From positions 1 through 64,000 of the forward strand of contig CACBOA010000001.1 in NCBI GenBank assembly GCA_902540785.1: a stretch of DNA of 64,000 nt. The letters run 5' to 3'. This document shows, in pieces, positions 54,209 through 64,000 of the stretch. The notes under the pieces are model-generated. The model was not told the origin of the DNA. It did not search any database and saw nothing but the letters and a program-made list of their open reading frames with translations. This stretch comes from an uncultured Pelagibacteraceae bacterium (GTDB lineage: Bacteria > Pseudomonadota > Alphaproteobacteria > Pelagibacterales > Pelagibacteraceae). The translations under genes and the position numbers were made by a program. Within the stretch, counting starts at the first letter, position 1. Each line of letters begins with the position of its first letter.

Positions 54209-54754
54209 TTATAAAGGCTGGATTACCATGATCATTTGTTTACCATCAAACTTTGGATGTAATTCTATTTTGCCAATTTCTTTCATATCCTCTTTAATTT
54301 TAGCCATAAGCTCGTTCCCAAGGTGAGAGTGTTGAAGTTCTCTACCTTTAAATCTTATTGTAAATTTTACTTTATCACCTTTAGCAATAAATTTTTTTGC
54401 ATTTTTTACTTTGAATTCATAATCATGGGTCTCTGTAACAGGTCGCATCTTTATTTCTTTCAATGAGACTATTTTTTGCTTTTTCTTTGCAAGGTTTGCT
54501 TTTTTTTGAGCATCATATTTGTACTTTCCCATGTCCATAATTTTACAGACAGGTGGATTGGCATTAGGAGATATTTCTATAAGATCCAATCCTTCTCTCT
54601 TAGCAATTGTAATTGCCTCATTTGTATTTAAAATTCCTAAATTATTTCCATCATTAGCAATTACCTGAACTTCTGGAGATGAAATTCTATTGTTAGATCT
54701 TGGACCACGATCTTTGGTTTTTCTTTGGAAATAATTTTGTTTGCTGTCTGCCAC
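54209..54754 (-). CDS. infC: translation initiation factor IF-3
   Basis: 181 aa; keeps 30S subunits free and checks the start codon. NNRISSPEVQVI, EAGL-like DLIEISPNANPPVCKIMDMG, YKYDAQKKANLAKKK and the C-terminal RFKGRELQHSHLG are the family's conserved parts. The start is GTG at 54754, rather than the rare ATT used in enterobacteria, so the known ATT-based autoregulation is not evident. It lies 6 bases after thrS. Confidence 0.95.
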   Translation of the reverse strand: MADSKQNYFQRKTKDRGPRSNNRISSPEVQVIANDGNNLGILNTNEAITIAKREGLDLIEISPNANPPVCKIMDMGKYKYDAQKKANLAKKKQKIVSLKEIKMRPVTETHDYEFKVKNAKKFIAKGDKVKFTIRFKGRELQHSHLGNELMAKIKEDMKEIGKIELHPKFDGKQMIMVIQPL

Positions 54755-54760
54755 TAAATT

Positions 54761-56674
54761 TTAAGATACATTATTTAATGCAGAAAAACTTTTTAAAAAT
54801 AAGTCTAATTTCATATTTTCTTGTTTATTAGAATCCAATCTTCTAATAGTTACACTCTTGGTGTCAACTTCTTTTTTACCACAAATCAGCAGAATTGGTA
54901 TTTTTGCTAAAGAATGTTCTCTAATTTTATAATTTAGATTATGTTTTTTTAAGTCAACAACTGAACTTATACCTGCAGCTTTTATTTTTTTAGTCACTTC
55001 TTTCGCATAGTTCTCAAAGTCCTCGGAGATAGGTATTACCACAGTTTGTAAAGGAGAAATCCAAAATGGGAATTTACCAGCATAATTTTCAATTAATATT
55101 CCAATAAATCTCTCAAGTGAACCAAACATTGCTCTATGCAACATGACTGGTACTTTTTTTGATCCATCCTTATCCACATAGGAAGCATCTAATCTCCCTG
55201 GTAAATTTAAATCGACTTGCACTGTCCCACATTGCCAATCTCTACCAATTGCGTCTCTTAAAACAAATTCAATTTTAGGTCCATAGAAAGCACCTTCCCC
55301 TTTATTGATGCTATATTCAAGTTTGGAAGCTTTCACTGCTTCCAACAAAGATGCCTCTGCTTTATCCCAAACATGATCTTCGCCAACTCTAATTTCGGGC
55401 CTGTCTGCGTATTTCAAAATAACGTTCTCAAATCCTAAATCTTTGTAAATATCTAAAATTAAATTTGTTACTTTTAAACATTCGCTTGTAATTTGATCTT
55501 CCGAACAGAAAATATGTGCGTCATCTTGAGTAAAAGCTCTAACTCTTAAAAGGCCATGAAGTGCACCCGAAGGTTCATATCTATGAACTTTTCCAAATTC
55601 CGTAATTCTTAATGGTAGATCTCTGTAACTTTTAAGACCTTGATTAAAAACCTGGATATGGCCTGGGCAATTCATAGGTTTGATGGCGAAAACTTTTTCA
55701 TCAGGTGTTTGAGACGTATACATATTTTCCCCATATTTTTCCCAGTGACCAGATTTTTCCCAAAGTAATCTGTCTAATACCTCTGGAGTATTTACTTCTT
55801 TGTATCCTGCTTTATCTTGTTTAGCTCTTAAATAACCAATAAGTTTTTGAAAAAGCGCCCAACCTTTTTCGTGCCAAAAAACAGAGCCAGGACTTTCCTC
55901 TCTAAAATGAAATAAATCCATTTCTTTACCTAATTTTCTATGATCTCTTTTCTCAGCTTCTTCAATTCTTCTTAAATAATCATCTAAGTCTTTTTTGGTT
56001 GCCCAACCAGTTCCATAGATTCTTTGAAGCATTTCATTATTAGAGTCGCCACGCCAATATGCCCCTGATACTTTAGTAAGTTTAAAAGCTTTACCAATTT
56101 TACCAGAGGATAACAAATGTGGCCCTCGACATAAATCATGCCAAGTATCACCGTGATGGTAAATTGAAAGCTCCTCACTTTCAGGAATACTTTCAATGAT
56201 TTCTGCCTTATATTTTTCTCCAATCTTTTTGAAATGCTTAATTGCTTTATCTCTATCCCAAACTTCTCTTCTTGTTTTTACGTCTTTGTCTATTATTTCT
56301 GACATTCTTTTCTCAATTTTTTTAAGATCTTCATCAGTAAATGGATCTTTTCTTGCAAAATCATAATAAAATCCATTCTCTATCACTGGTCCAATGGTAA
56401 CTTGGGTTCCAGGATAAAGTTCTTGTACAGCCATAGCCATAATATGAGCAGCATCGTGTCTAATGACTTCTAATCCCTCTGGATCTTTTGCAGTAAAAAT
56501 TTTTACTAAAGAGTCTTCTTTAATCAAAAAGTATAAATCTTTGAGCTCACCATTTACACTCATTATCAAGGCTTCTTTATAAAGAGATTTGCTTATTTTT
56601 TCTGCAATTTCTAAACCTGTGACCTCTTTTGGAAACTTAAGATTATTTCCATCTGGTAATTTTATTGTAAGCAT
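54761..56674 (-). CDS. thrS: threonyl-tRNA synthetase
   Basis: 637 aa class II synthetase. TGS domain (1-60), then the N2 editing domain with HDAAHIMAMAV and later a Cys/His pair, the catalytic core with KPMNCPGHI (zinc Cys), LHGLLRVRAFTQDDAHIF, and motif 3 HRAMFGSLERFIGI; the anticodon-binding domain ends the chain. It starts the thrS-infC-rpmI-rplT-pheST series and follows the glycosyltransferase by one base (genes touch). Confidence 0.96.
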   Translation of the reverse strand: MLTIKLPDGNNLKFPKEVTGLEIAEKISKSLYKEALIMSVNGELKDLYFLIKEDSLVKIFTAKDPEGLEVIRHDAAHIMAMAVQELYPGTQVTIGPVIENGFYYDFARKDPFTDEDLKKIEKRMSEIIDKDVKTRREVWDRDKAIKHFKKIGEKYKAEIIESIPESEELSIYHHGDTWHDLCRGPHLLSSGKIGKAFKLTKVSGAYWRGDSNNEMLQRIYGTGWATKKDLDDYLRRIEEAEKRDHRKLGKEMDLFHFREESPGSVFWHEKGWALFQKLIGYLRAKQDKAGYKEVNTPEVLDRLLWEKSGHWEKYGENMYTSQTPDEKVFAIKPMNCPGHIQVFNQGLKSYRDLPLRITEFGKVHRYEPSGALHGLLRVRAFTQDDAHIFCSEDQITSECLKVTNLILDIYKDLGFENVILKYADRPEIRVGEDHVWDKAEASLLEAVKASKLEYSINKGEGAFYGPKIEFVLRDAIGRDWQCGTVQVDLNLPGRLDASYVDKDGSKKVPVMLHRAMFGSLERFIGILIENYAGKFPFWISPLQTVVIPISEDFENYAKEVTKKIKAAGISSVVDLKKHNLNYKIREHSLAKIPILLICGKKEVDTKSVTIRRLDSNKQENMKLDLFLKSFSALNNVS

Positions 56675-57829
56675 TTAATTAACTAATTTTTTATATTCTG
56701 AATAAGTAGAAAAGCACATTTTTTCAACATTAAATTTTTTAACAATGTTTTTTCTACCTTCAATACCCATAGTTTTCAATAAGCTTTCGTCCATAGTTAA
56801 AGCTTGGATTATTTTTTTACTTAAAGATTTTGGATCTCCTGACTCAAACAATAAACCCGTTTTTTCATTAATCACAGTTTCATTTGATCCACCAATATTA
56901 CTAGCAATTATCAGCTTTTCCATTGATTGGGCTTCTACCGCAACTCGACCAAATGACTCTGGTTCAATTGATGCTGAAACAATTATATCTGAAACTTTAT
57001 AAGCTAAAGCCATATTTTTACATGAGTCAATAAATTTTATTTGATTAGAAATTTTGTATCGTTCACAAAGATGATGTAACTTTTTTTTATAAGCGTCTCG
57101 TCCTTGATCATTACCTAAGACTACTGCATAAAATGCTTCGTAACCTAATTCAATGTTAACCAAATTTATCGCTTCAATAAATAGTTCCTGACCTTTCCAG
57201 GATGTTAATCTACCAGGTAACAAAATAATCTTTTTATTTTCTAATATACCCCATTCGCTCAATAATTTTTTTTCATCCTTTTCTAACATTGTGCTGGCGT
57301 CAAAATAATCAACATTTATACCTCTAAATATTACAAGTAATTTTTTTTTTACATCAATGAGATTTGAATATTTTTCTTTAATGTGGGAAAAAATAAAATT
57401 AGATCCAGCTATAACAAGGTCTGACCTAACCATAACCGAATTATAAAATTTTTTGATTTTTCCATTAAAATTATATGTACCATGGAAAGTTGTTACGAAT
57501 TTTCTTCCCGTTAATTTAGTTGCAATTAAACAGGACCAAGCTGGTGCTCTACTTCGAGCGTGAACTATGGATATATTGTAAAATAAAATAATAAAAACTA
57601 AAATTATCGAGTTTAATAAAATTAAAAAAGGATTTTTGCTATGAACAGGTAATCTAATTAATTTTACTTTTTTCCTATCTATATATTTTGTTAGCTCACC
57701 ACCACTTGTAACTATGAAAGATTTACAGTTATTTTCTGGAAGATAATGAGCAATATCATAACAACCGGTTTCAGCTCCCCCGTAGCCTAGTTTGGGGATA
57801 ACTTGTAAAACTTTTAAATTAAATGACAT
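56675..57829 (-). CDS. GT4-family glycosyltransferase
   Basis: 384 aa retaining GT-B enzyme. The N-terminal domain starts VLQVIPKLGYGGAETGCYD, the acceptor-side loop of GT4 enzymes, with the TFHGTY strand; the C-terminal nucleotide-sugar domain has LLPGRLTSWKGQ and the donor-site EPESFGRVAVEAQSMEK (E-x7-E, near residue 290). The neighbourhood (thrS) gives no pathway, so the acceptor, perhaps lipopolysaccharide or exopolysaccharide, is unknown. It is first in the leftward operon. Confidence 0.85.
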   Translation of the reverse strand: MSFNLKVLQVIPKLGYGGAETGCYDIAHYLPENNCKSFIVTSGGELTKYIDRKKVKLIRLPVHSKNPFLILLNSIILVFIILFYNISIVHARSRAPAWSCLIATKLTGRKFVTTFHGTYNFNGKIKKFYNSVMVRSDLVIAGSNFIFSHIKEKYSNLIDVKKKLLVIFRGINVDYFDASTMLEKDEKKLLSEWGILENKKIILLPGRLTSWKGQELFIEAINLVNIELGYEAFYAVVLGNDQGRDAYKKKLHHLCERYKISNQIKFIDSCKNMALAYKVSDIIVSASIEPESFGRVAVEAQSMEKLIIASNIGGSNETVINEKTGLLFESGDPKSLSKKIIQALTMDESLLKTMGIEGRKNIVKKFNVEKMCFSTYSEYKKLVN

Positions 57830-57871
57830 TAGAATTAATTATATAATAATCGAAATAACTAATAAACTTTT

Positions 57872-58618
57872 ATGACTAAGTTTAAATACTTAAAACTAAC
57901 AAAAACTAAAAGAATAAGATATTTGATGAATTTTAAGAGGAAAAACACTTATCTTGTTTTTCTTCATGGTTTTAAATCAGACCTAGGGGGTCAAAAGCCC
58001 AAAACTTTTTTAAGATTTGCAAAAAAAAATAATTTAGGTTTTTTAGCTTTAGAATATTCCGGCCATGGAAAATCCTCAGGAAAATTTATTGATGGGAATA
58101 TAACCAAATGGACAAATGAAACTTCACAACTAATTAAAAAAATTGTCAAAAAAAATAACATAATATTAATTGGCTCAAGCATGGGTTCTTGGATTTCATT
58201 AAATCAATTTAAATATTTTAAGAAACAAATCGTAGGTTTTTTAGGAATCGGGTCTGCACCCGAATTTCTAGAACACTTAATGTGGAAGAAATTTACGAAA
58301 AAAATTAAATCGGAAATCATTAAAAATGGTATATATGCTCTTAAATATGGTGACTACACTTATCCAATTACTCACCAATTAATAAAAGATGGAAAAAAGA
58401 ACAAGGTTTTAAACAAAAAAATAAATCAAAATGTAAATGTAACAATGGTTCATGGAAGTAAAGATGAGTCTGTTCCTGTAATTTACTCAAAAAAAATTTT
58501 GAAAATGTTTAAATCGAAAAAAAAGAAATTAGTAATTGTGAAAAACGGTGATCATAGTTTGTCTTCACCCAAATGGCTTAAAATATTGAGAAGAGAGTTA
58601 AAATTAATAATTAGCTAA
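57872..58618 (+). CDS. alpha/beta hydrolase
   Basis: 248 aa, alpha/beta-hydrolase fold. Oxyanion strand VFLHGFKSDLGGQKP, nucleophile elbow IGSSMGSW (G-x-S-x-G, Ser near residue 109), acid in VHGSKDESVP and the His in NGDHSLSSP give a full catalytic triad. It resembles ABHD10/thioesterase-like hydrolases; no lid or signal peptide is seen, and the substrate cannot be told. The 3' end overlaps the gltB 3' end by 8 bases convergently. Confidence 0.82.
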   Translation: MTKFKYLKLTKTKRIRYLMNFKRKNTYLVFLHGFKSDLGGQKPKTFLRFAKKNNLGFLALEYSGHGKSSGKFIDGNITKWTNETSQLIKKIVKKNNIILIGSSMGSWISLNQFKYFKKQIVGFLGIGSAPEFLEHLMWKKFTKKIKSEIIKNGIYALKYGDYTYPITHQLIKDGKKNKVLNKKINQNVNVTMVHGSKDESVPVIYSKKILKMFKSKKKKLVIVKNGDHSLSSPKWLKILRRELKLIIS

Positions 58619-61600
58619 CTTTTTGTATTTTTGTTTTTGTAGAAATTGGATTTTTGAGCTTATCTATCATTTCTTTTGGACAAACCTGTACAAAATTCTT
58701 TAACTCGTTTTCAAAATCATCAATTATTTTTTTTGACAAATTAGATCCAGTTTCATTACTATGTTCGTGTACTAATTGTTTTAAAAATTTTGACCAATAT
58801 TCAGTCTCTACATTTTGCCATACAACTGAGTCAGGGTTTACTTTTTTTTCAAATTCTTTTGATTTATCATAAATAAAAGCCATACCCCCTGTCATACCAG
58901 CTGCAAAATTATCTCCAACATCTCCAAGAATTACTGCCGTTCCACCTGTCATATATTCACAACCGTTTGAGTCACAACCTTCAATAACAGTTATTGCACC
59001 AGAATTTCTTACTGCAAATCTATCCCCAGCTTGACCGGCTGCAAAGAGTTTACCTGAGGTTGCACCATAAAGAACTGTGTTACCAATAATAGTATTCTCA
59101 TTTGAAATCAAATTACTTTCATCAGGAATTTTTATTGAAATGGTGGCTCCTGATAAACCTTTACCAACGTAATCATTTGCATCACCTTTTAAATTAAGTT
59201 TAAGTCCTTTTGCCGTAAATGCCCCAAAAGATTGTCCAGCTGAACCTTTAAAATCCAGATTTAAAAAATTTTCCTCTAATTTTTCATAGCCATATTTTTT
59301 ATACAAGTGATGTGAAATTCTAGTACCCACAGCTCTATTTGTATTTTTAATTAAAAACTCATTATTTATTTTCTCAGAGTTATCTAAAGCCTTTTCTATT
59401 TGAGGCCAAATCTCTTGATCCAGAGTATCTGGAACTTCATTAATTTCTGATATCTCACAGTACCTCTTGTTATTACCAGGGTCAGCTTGAACAAATAGTG
59501 GATTAAGATCTAAATCATCTAAATTAGGCGATGCTTTACTTACCTGCATCAATAAATCTGTTCGACCGATAACTTCATTTAGAGATTTAAAACCAAGTGA
59601 AGCTAAAATTTCTCTTACCTCTGTAGCGATAAAAGTAAATAAATTTACTACTTTATCAGGAGTTCCAGTAAATTTTTCTCTTAGTTTTTCATCTTGTGTA
59701 CATACTCCTACAGGACAAGTATTAGAATGACATTGCCTTACCATAATGCAACCCATTGCTACTAAAGCTGTAGTTGCTACACCATATTCCTCAGCACCCA
59801 TCATGGCTGCAATAACTACATCTCTTCCAGTTTTAATACCACCATCAGTTCTCAAAGTAACTTTGTGTCTTAGATTGTTTAATGTTAAAACTTGATTTGC
59901 CTCTGTAAGTCCCATCTCCCAAGGAATACCTACATATTTTACACTTGTTTGTGGTGTAGCTCCAGTTCCTCCATTGTGTCCTGAAATTAAAATTATATCA
60001 GCTTTTGCTTTTGCCACGCCAGCTGCAATAGTACCTACTCCAGATGACGCAACTAATTTAACTCCAATTCTTGCCCTAGGGTTGATTTGTTTTAAATCAT
60101 AAATAAGCTGAGCTAAGTCCTCAATCGAATAGATATCATGATGCGGAGGTGGAGAAATTAATGTTACACCTGGTGTTGAATGTCTTAACTTAGCAATTTC
60201 ATCTGTTACTTTGAATCCTGGTAACTGACCACCCTCGCCAGGTTTTGCACCTTGAGCAATTTTAATCTCAATTTCATTACAATTGTTCAAATAATTAATA
60301 GTTACACCAAATCTTGCAGATGCAATTTGCTTTACTCTTGAATTGGCGCTATCACCAGAGTCCATGATCTTGAATCTATTTGCATCCTCACCACCTTCTC
60401 CACTACAGGATGCACCTTTAATCCTATTCATCCCAATAGCCAAAGTTTCATGTGCCTCCTTAGATAACGCTCCATGAGACATACTTCCACTACCAAATCT
60501 CTTTAATATTTTTTCTATCGGTTCAACTTCAGAAATTTGAATAGATGGACCTAATTTTTTTTTTCTAAAATCAATCAAATCCCTTAAATTAATTGGTGGC
60601 AAGTTATATATTCCCTCAGCATATTTTTTATATGCTGAATAAGAATTTGACCCCACCGCACTCTGTAATAAATGAATTAACCTACCTTGATATTGGTGTG
60701 TTTCTCCATTCTTTCGGTATCTATAAATACCACCAATAGGCAAAACCGTATCAGTACTCTCAAATGCCTCTTTATGTATTGCACGTATTTTTTTTTCGAT
60801 GCCTGACAATCCAATACCAGAAATTTTTGAGGTAACTCCTGGAAAATAATCGTCAACTATTGATCTGCTTAGACCAACAGTCTCAAAATTACATCCACCC
60901 CTATAGGAACTTAAAACAGAAATACCCATTTTTGACATGATTTTTAACAATCCTGCATTCACTGATTTGATATACCTTTCGACACATTCATCAAAACTAT
61001 ACTGACCAAATAACTTTTTCTCATGTCTTTGGTATAAACTATCAAAAGCTATATATGGGTTAACTGTAGTTGCTCCAACTCCTATCAATGTTGCAAAAGA
61101 GTGGGTGTCTAACGTCTCACCAGATTGAACATTGATTGAAACATATCCTCTCAATTTTTTATCAATTAAAAAAGTATTAATCGCACCAACGCATAACAAC
61201 ATTGGCATAGGCATTCTCTTATCCGAAATATCTTTGTCACTTAAAACTAATTGTGTCACACCCTGTCTAACAGCAATTTCTGACTCTTTTTGGATCCTTT
61301 TAATAGAGTCAAACAAATTTTGCTCATTTGAAAAAGTACAATCTATAGAAACCGAATTTTTTCCAAAAAAATTAATAAATTTGTTAAATTGTGAATTCGA
61401 TAATATTGGACTATTCAAAACATAAATATTTTCTTTTGTTAAGGTATCAAAATCTAAAATATTTCCAAGATTACCAAATCTAGTTTTCAAACTCATAACT
61501 TTATTTTCTCTTAAAGAGTCAATCGGTGGGTTAGTCACTTGGCTAAAATTTTGTCTAAAAAAATGGTAAAGTGGTCTGTATTTGTCTGACAAAACTGCTA

Positions 61601-63116
61601 AAGGCGTATCATCGCCCATAGATCCCGTTGCCTCTTTAGCATCTTCGGCCATTGGATGTAGAATTAACTCTAAATCTTCTAAGCTTATTCCAAAGGCGTG
61701 TTGTCGTCTTCTTAGATCTTCGCCATCAAAATTATGTTTCTCATTAGAAATGAATAATCTTTCATCTAAATCTATTATCTGAGAATTGAAATGTTTATAT
61801 TCTTTCGCCAAATAGTCTTTAATTTGATTATTCGTAAATACCTTACCTTTTTCAATTCTAACACCAATTATCTCACCGGGCCCTAGTCTACCTTTTGATA
61901 AAATTCTTTTCTCATTTAATTCAATCATTCCAGTTTCAGATCCAGCGAAGAGAAACTTATCTTTTGTTATTGCGTATCTTAAAGGTCTCAAACCATTACG
62001 GTCATTTGCTGCAATAACCCATTCATTATCTGTTGCAGCAATTGCTGCAGGACCATCCCAAGGTTCCATAGTGCTATTTAAAAAATTAAACAGTTGTTGA
62101 TGGTTTTTTGGTAGAGTTTTATTTCTTTTTGACCAAGCATCAGGGATCATCATTAATTTTGCTAAAGGAGCAGGTTGCCCTGATTTATTTAATAATTCAA
62201 AAACATTATCTAATGCTGCAGAGTCTGAAACTCCTTTTTGTATAACTGGCTTTAAATTTTCAATATTTTCAAAAAAAGGACTGCTCATCTCTTGTTCATG
62301 AACTCTCATCCAATTTTTGTTTCCTTTATAAGTATTAATTTCACCATTATGGGCGACTGCTCTAAAAGGTTGAGCCAAACTCCAGCTCGGAGCGGTGTTG
62401 GTTGAAAATCTCTGATGAAAGATTGCAAATCTTGAAATAAATCTCACATCTTTTAAATCCAAGAAAAAATCTGAAATAGCCTCAGCTAAAAACATGCCTT
62501 TATAGATAATTGATTTAGCGCTTATTGAACAAATATAAAAGTTATTTAATGATAAATTAAACGCTTTATTCTCAATTTTTTTTCTTGTTTCATAAATTTT
62601 TCTCTCAAGATCTTTATCAAGTAGATTTTTATTATTCGCTTTAAAAAGCACTTGAATTATCTCAGGCATTGTTTGAAGAGCCTTTTCTCCTAAAACTTTT
62701 GGATTAACAGGCACCTGCCTCCAACCATAAATACTAAAATCATTTTTGGTTAACTCACTTTCTACAATCGTTTTACAGCTTTCCTGTGAAGTATAATCAT
62801 TCCTAGGTAAAAAAATCATTCCAACACAAATATCAGAACCATCGTGTGTGTGACCTGTAACTTCTATTTTTTCTACAAAGAAATCTTTAGGTATTTCTAA
62901 ATGTATTCCTGCCCCATCACCCGTTTTTCCATCGGCATCAACAGCCCCTCGATGCCAAACGGCTTTTAAAGCTTCAATTCCATATTCTACAACTTCTCTT
63001 GATTTTTTTCCCTCTGTCGATGCGATTAACCCTACTCCACATGCGTCATGTTCCATTTCTTTAGAATAAACATTATTTTTAGTAAGTAATTCTAAATTTT
63101 TTTTATAAATACTCAT
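58611..63116 (-). CDS. gltB: glutamate synthase (NADPH) large chain
   Basis: 1501 aa; the class II amidotransferase and synthase part of GOGAT for ammonia assimilation. The N-terminal catalytic Cys is C26 in EHDACGVGLIA; amidotransferase motifs include RFSTNTAPSWSLAQPFR and HNGEINT. The FMN/synthase core has GGEGGEDANR-like residues near 920 and GHNGGTGATP; the [3Fe-4S] cysteines sit in CIMVRQCHSNTCPVGVC. The beta-helix C-terminus has GGTAVILGDVGDNFAAGMTGG. It overlaps the gltD stop by one base. Confidence 0.96.
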   Translation of the reverse strand: MSIYKKNLELLTKNNVYSKEMEHDACGVGLIASTEGKKSREVVEYGIEALKAVWHRGAVDADGKTGDGAGIHLEIPKDFFVEKIEVTGHTHDGSDICVGMIFLPRNDYTSQESCKTIVESELTKNDFSIYGWRQVPVNPKVLGEKALQTMPEIIQVLFKANNKNLLDKDLERKIYETRKKIENKAFNLSLNNFYICSISAKSIIYKGMFLAEAISDFFLDLKDVRFISRFAIFHQRFSTNTAPSWSLAQPFRAVAHNGEINTYKGNKNWMRVHEQEMSSPFFENIENLKPVIQKGVSDSAALDNVFELLNKSGQPAPLAKLMMIPDAWSKRNKTLPKNHQQLFNFLNSTMEPWDGPAAIAATDNEWVIAANDRNGLRPLRYAITKDKFLFAGSETGMIELNEKRILSKGRLGPGEIIGVRIEKGKVFTNNQIKDYLAKEYKHFNSQIIDLDERLFISNEKHNFDGEDLRRRQHAFGISLEDLELILHPMAEDAKEATGSMGDDTPLAVLSDKYRPLYHFFRQNFSQVTNPPIDSLRENKVMSLKTRFGNLGNILDFDTLTKENIYVLNSPILSNSQFNKFINFFGKNSVSIDCTFSNEQNLFDSIKRIQKESEIAVRQGVTQLVLSDKDISDKRMPMPMLLCVGAINTFLIDKKLRGYVSINVQSGETLDTHSFATLIGVGATTVNPYIAFDSLYQRHEKKLFGQYSFDECVERYIKSVNAGLLKIMSKMGISVLSSYRGGCNFETVGLSRSIVDDYFPGVTSKISGIGLSGIEKKIRAIHKEAFESTDTVLPIGGIYRYRKNGETHQYQGRLIHLLQSAVGSNSYSAYKKYAEGIYNLPPINLRDLIDFRKKKLGPSIQISEVEPIEKILKRFGSGSMSHGALSKEAHETLAIGMNRIKGASCSGEGGEDANRFKIMDSGDSANSRVKQIASARFGVTINYLNNCNEIEIKIAQGAKPGEGGQLPGFKVTDEIAKLRHSTPGVTLISPPPHHDIYSIEDLAQLIYDLKQINPRARIGVKLVASSGVGTIAAGVAKAKADIILISGHNGGTGATPQTSVKYVGIPWEMGLTEANQVLTLNNLRHKVTLRTDGGIKTGRDVVIAAMMGAEEYGVATTALVAMGCIMVRQCHSNTCPVGVCTQDEKLREKFTGTPDKVVNLFTFIATEVREILASLGFKSLNEVIGRTDLLMQVSKASPNLDDLDLNPLFVQADPGNNKRYCEISEINEVPDTLDQEIWPQIEKALDNSEKINNEFLIKNTNRAVGTRISHHLYKKYGYEKLEENFLNLDFKGSAGQSFGAFTAKGLKLNLKGDANDYVGKGLSGATISIKIPDESNLISNENTIIGNTVLYGATSGKLFAAGQAGDRFAVRNSGAITVIEGCDSNGCEYMTGGTAVILGDVGDNFAAGMTGGMAFIYDKSKEFEKKVNPDSVVWQNVETEYWSKFLKQLVHEHSNETGSNLSKKIIDDFENELKNFVQVCPKEMIDKLKNPISTKTKIQKVS

Positions 63117-64000
63117 TATGCAACTTTTGATTTTTTTAATTCTATATTTTCAAGATAAGATTTTATTGACGACGCAGCATCTCTTCCATCTTTTATTGCC
63201 CATACCACTAAAGATGCACCTCTTACAATATCTCCAGCAGCAAAAACACCTTTGATATTTGTCTCCATGGTATCAAAATCAGCTTTTATTGTTCCCCATT
63301 TTGTAACTTGTAACTCTTGTGCTTCAAATAATAATGGCAAGTTTTCAGGATCAAATCCTAAAGCTTTTATTACCATATCTGCTTTAATTTCAAATTCAGA
63401 TCCATGTTTAATTTCTGGTCTTCTTCTACCTGACTCATCTGGATCTCCAAGTTGGATTTGATCGACGATTAATTTTTCTATTTTATTTTTTCCTTTAAAT
63501 TCTTTTGGGCTGGACAACCAAACAAATTCAACACCTTCTTCTTCTGCGTTAGCTACTTCTCTTGCAGATCCAGGCATATTATCTTTATCCCTTCTATATA
63601 AGCATTTAACTGAGTTAGCTTTTTGTCTTACTGAAGTTCGAACACAATCCATCGCTGTGTCCCCACCTCCAATAACTACAACATCTTTACCTTCAGCATT
63701 TAATATACCTTTATCAAATAAATCAACTTCGTCTCCCAACCCTTTTTTATTTGATGCGGTTAAAAACTCCATAGCAGGAAAAATGTTATCTAAGTCATTC
63801 CCTGGTAGATTAATCTCTCTTGGTTTATAAACCCCAGTAGCAATTAAAATTGCATCATGTCTTTTTCTCAGTTGCTCTAAAGTTGCATCCTTACCAACTT
63901 CAAAGTTTTGTTCAAATTTAATTCCACCATCTTTCAACAATTTGGTTCTTCTCTCGACTACATGTTTTTCTAGTTTAAAATTTGGTATACCGTAAATTAA
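63116..64000 (-). CDS. gltD: glutamate synthase (NADPH) small chain, 3' part
   Basis: FAD/NADPH-binding partner of gltB; the frame is open to the right edge, where LIYGIPNFKLEKHVVERR is the conserved region before the substrate-facing loop, so about a third of the gene lies outside the window. The visible part has the FAD GxGxxG-type loop VIGGGDTAMDCV, YRRDKDNMPGS, a LGDPDESGRRRP stretch and GVFAAGDIVRGASLVVWAI with the FAD-binding end. It is coupled with gltB by a one-base overlap. Confidence 0.93.
   Translation of the reverse strand, partial: LIYGIPNFKLEKHVVERRTKLLKDGGIKFEQNFEVGKDATLEQLRKRHDAILIATGVYKPREINLPGNDLDNIFPAMEFLTASNKKGLGDEVDLFDKGILNAEGKDVVVIGGGDTAMDCVRTSVRQKANSVKCLYRRDKDNMPGSAREVANAEEEGVEFVWLSSPKEFKGKNKIEKLIVDQIQLGDPDESGRRRPEIKHGSEFEIKADMVIKALGFDPENLPLLFEAQELQVTKWGTIKADFDTMETNIKGVFAAGDIVRGASLVVWAIKDGRDAASSIKSYLENIELKKSKVA

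Overview
The window looks like chromosomal DNA of a streamlined marine alphaproteobacterium of the SAR11/Pelagibacterales type or a close relative. It is very AT-rich, genes are packed with 1-30 base gaps or 4-base ATGA overlaps, there are almost no insertion elements, and the gene orders are alphaproteobacterial: aroA-cmk-rpsA-ihfB, trpF-trpB-trpA-accD-folC-trxA, murA-DUF2948-hisD-infA, rpmH-rnpA-yidD-yidC, thrS-infC-rpmI-rplT-pheS-pheT. The assignment is inferred from style and synteny only; no 16S rRNA is present.

Layout. 1-8.8 kb (+): shikimate, nucleotide and tryptophan enzymes with S1, IHF-beta, AccD and FolC. Several of these (AroA, Cmk, TrpB, TrpA, AccD, FolC) depart from their families at normally near-invariant motifs, while most other housekeeping genes in the window look conventional. 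8.8-9.1 kb (-): thioredoxin. 9.2-19.15 kb: a DNA-processing island in the place where many alphaproteobacteria keep addAB. It holds a RecB-like nuclease/RNase H-like/SF1 helicase fusion, RmuC, an ExoI-like DEDDh exonuclease, a small PD-(D/E)XK exonuclease, a LexA-fold repressor that lacks the Ser/Lys catalytic pair, and lineage-specific small proteins. Two matching palindromes 42 bp apart lie in the divergent promoter region of the repressor.

19.1-22.8 kb (-): hisG-hisZ-hisS, with a remarkable hisS leader: a short His-rich ORF, a tRNA-His(GUG)-like cloverleaf with abnormal D and T loops, and a hairpin covering the hisS ribosome-binding region. Next comes cspA, interrupted by a -1 shift exactly at A AAA AAG. 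22.9-27.9 kb: tRNA-Phe, infA, hisD, DUF2948, murA, dcd, two tiny coupled genes, tRNA-Thr and a TVP38-type membrane protein. 28-35.4 kb (+): rpmH, rnpA, yidD, yidC, argB, a HAD phosphatase, dapD, dapE, an HDAC-fold deacetylase and a SET-domain protein. 35.4-39.5 kb (-): truA, fmt, def, a large exported protein and a small membrane protein. 39.6-44.7 kb (+): aroK, aroB, then (past bolA on the other strand) a J-domain protein with CobS- and CobT-like AAA+/VWA proteins. 44.7-63 kb is mostly (-): RegB-type kinase, gyrB, tRNA-Ser, lepA, pheT, pheS, rplT, rpmI, infC, thrS, a glycosyltransferase, gltB and the start-truncated gltD, with one alpha/beta hydrolase on (+).

The strongest candidates for something undescribed are the island as a possible AddAB substitute under one repressor, the tRNA-His-like hisS leader, and the possible programmed -1 frameshift in cspA. 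All three are inferences from one sequence and need comparative or experimental tests.
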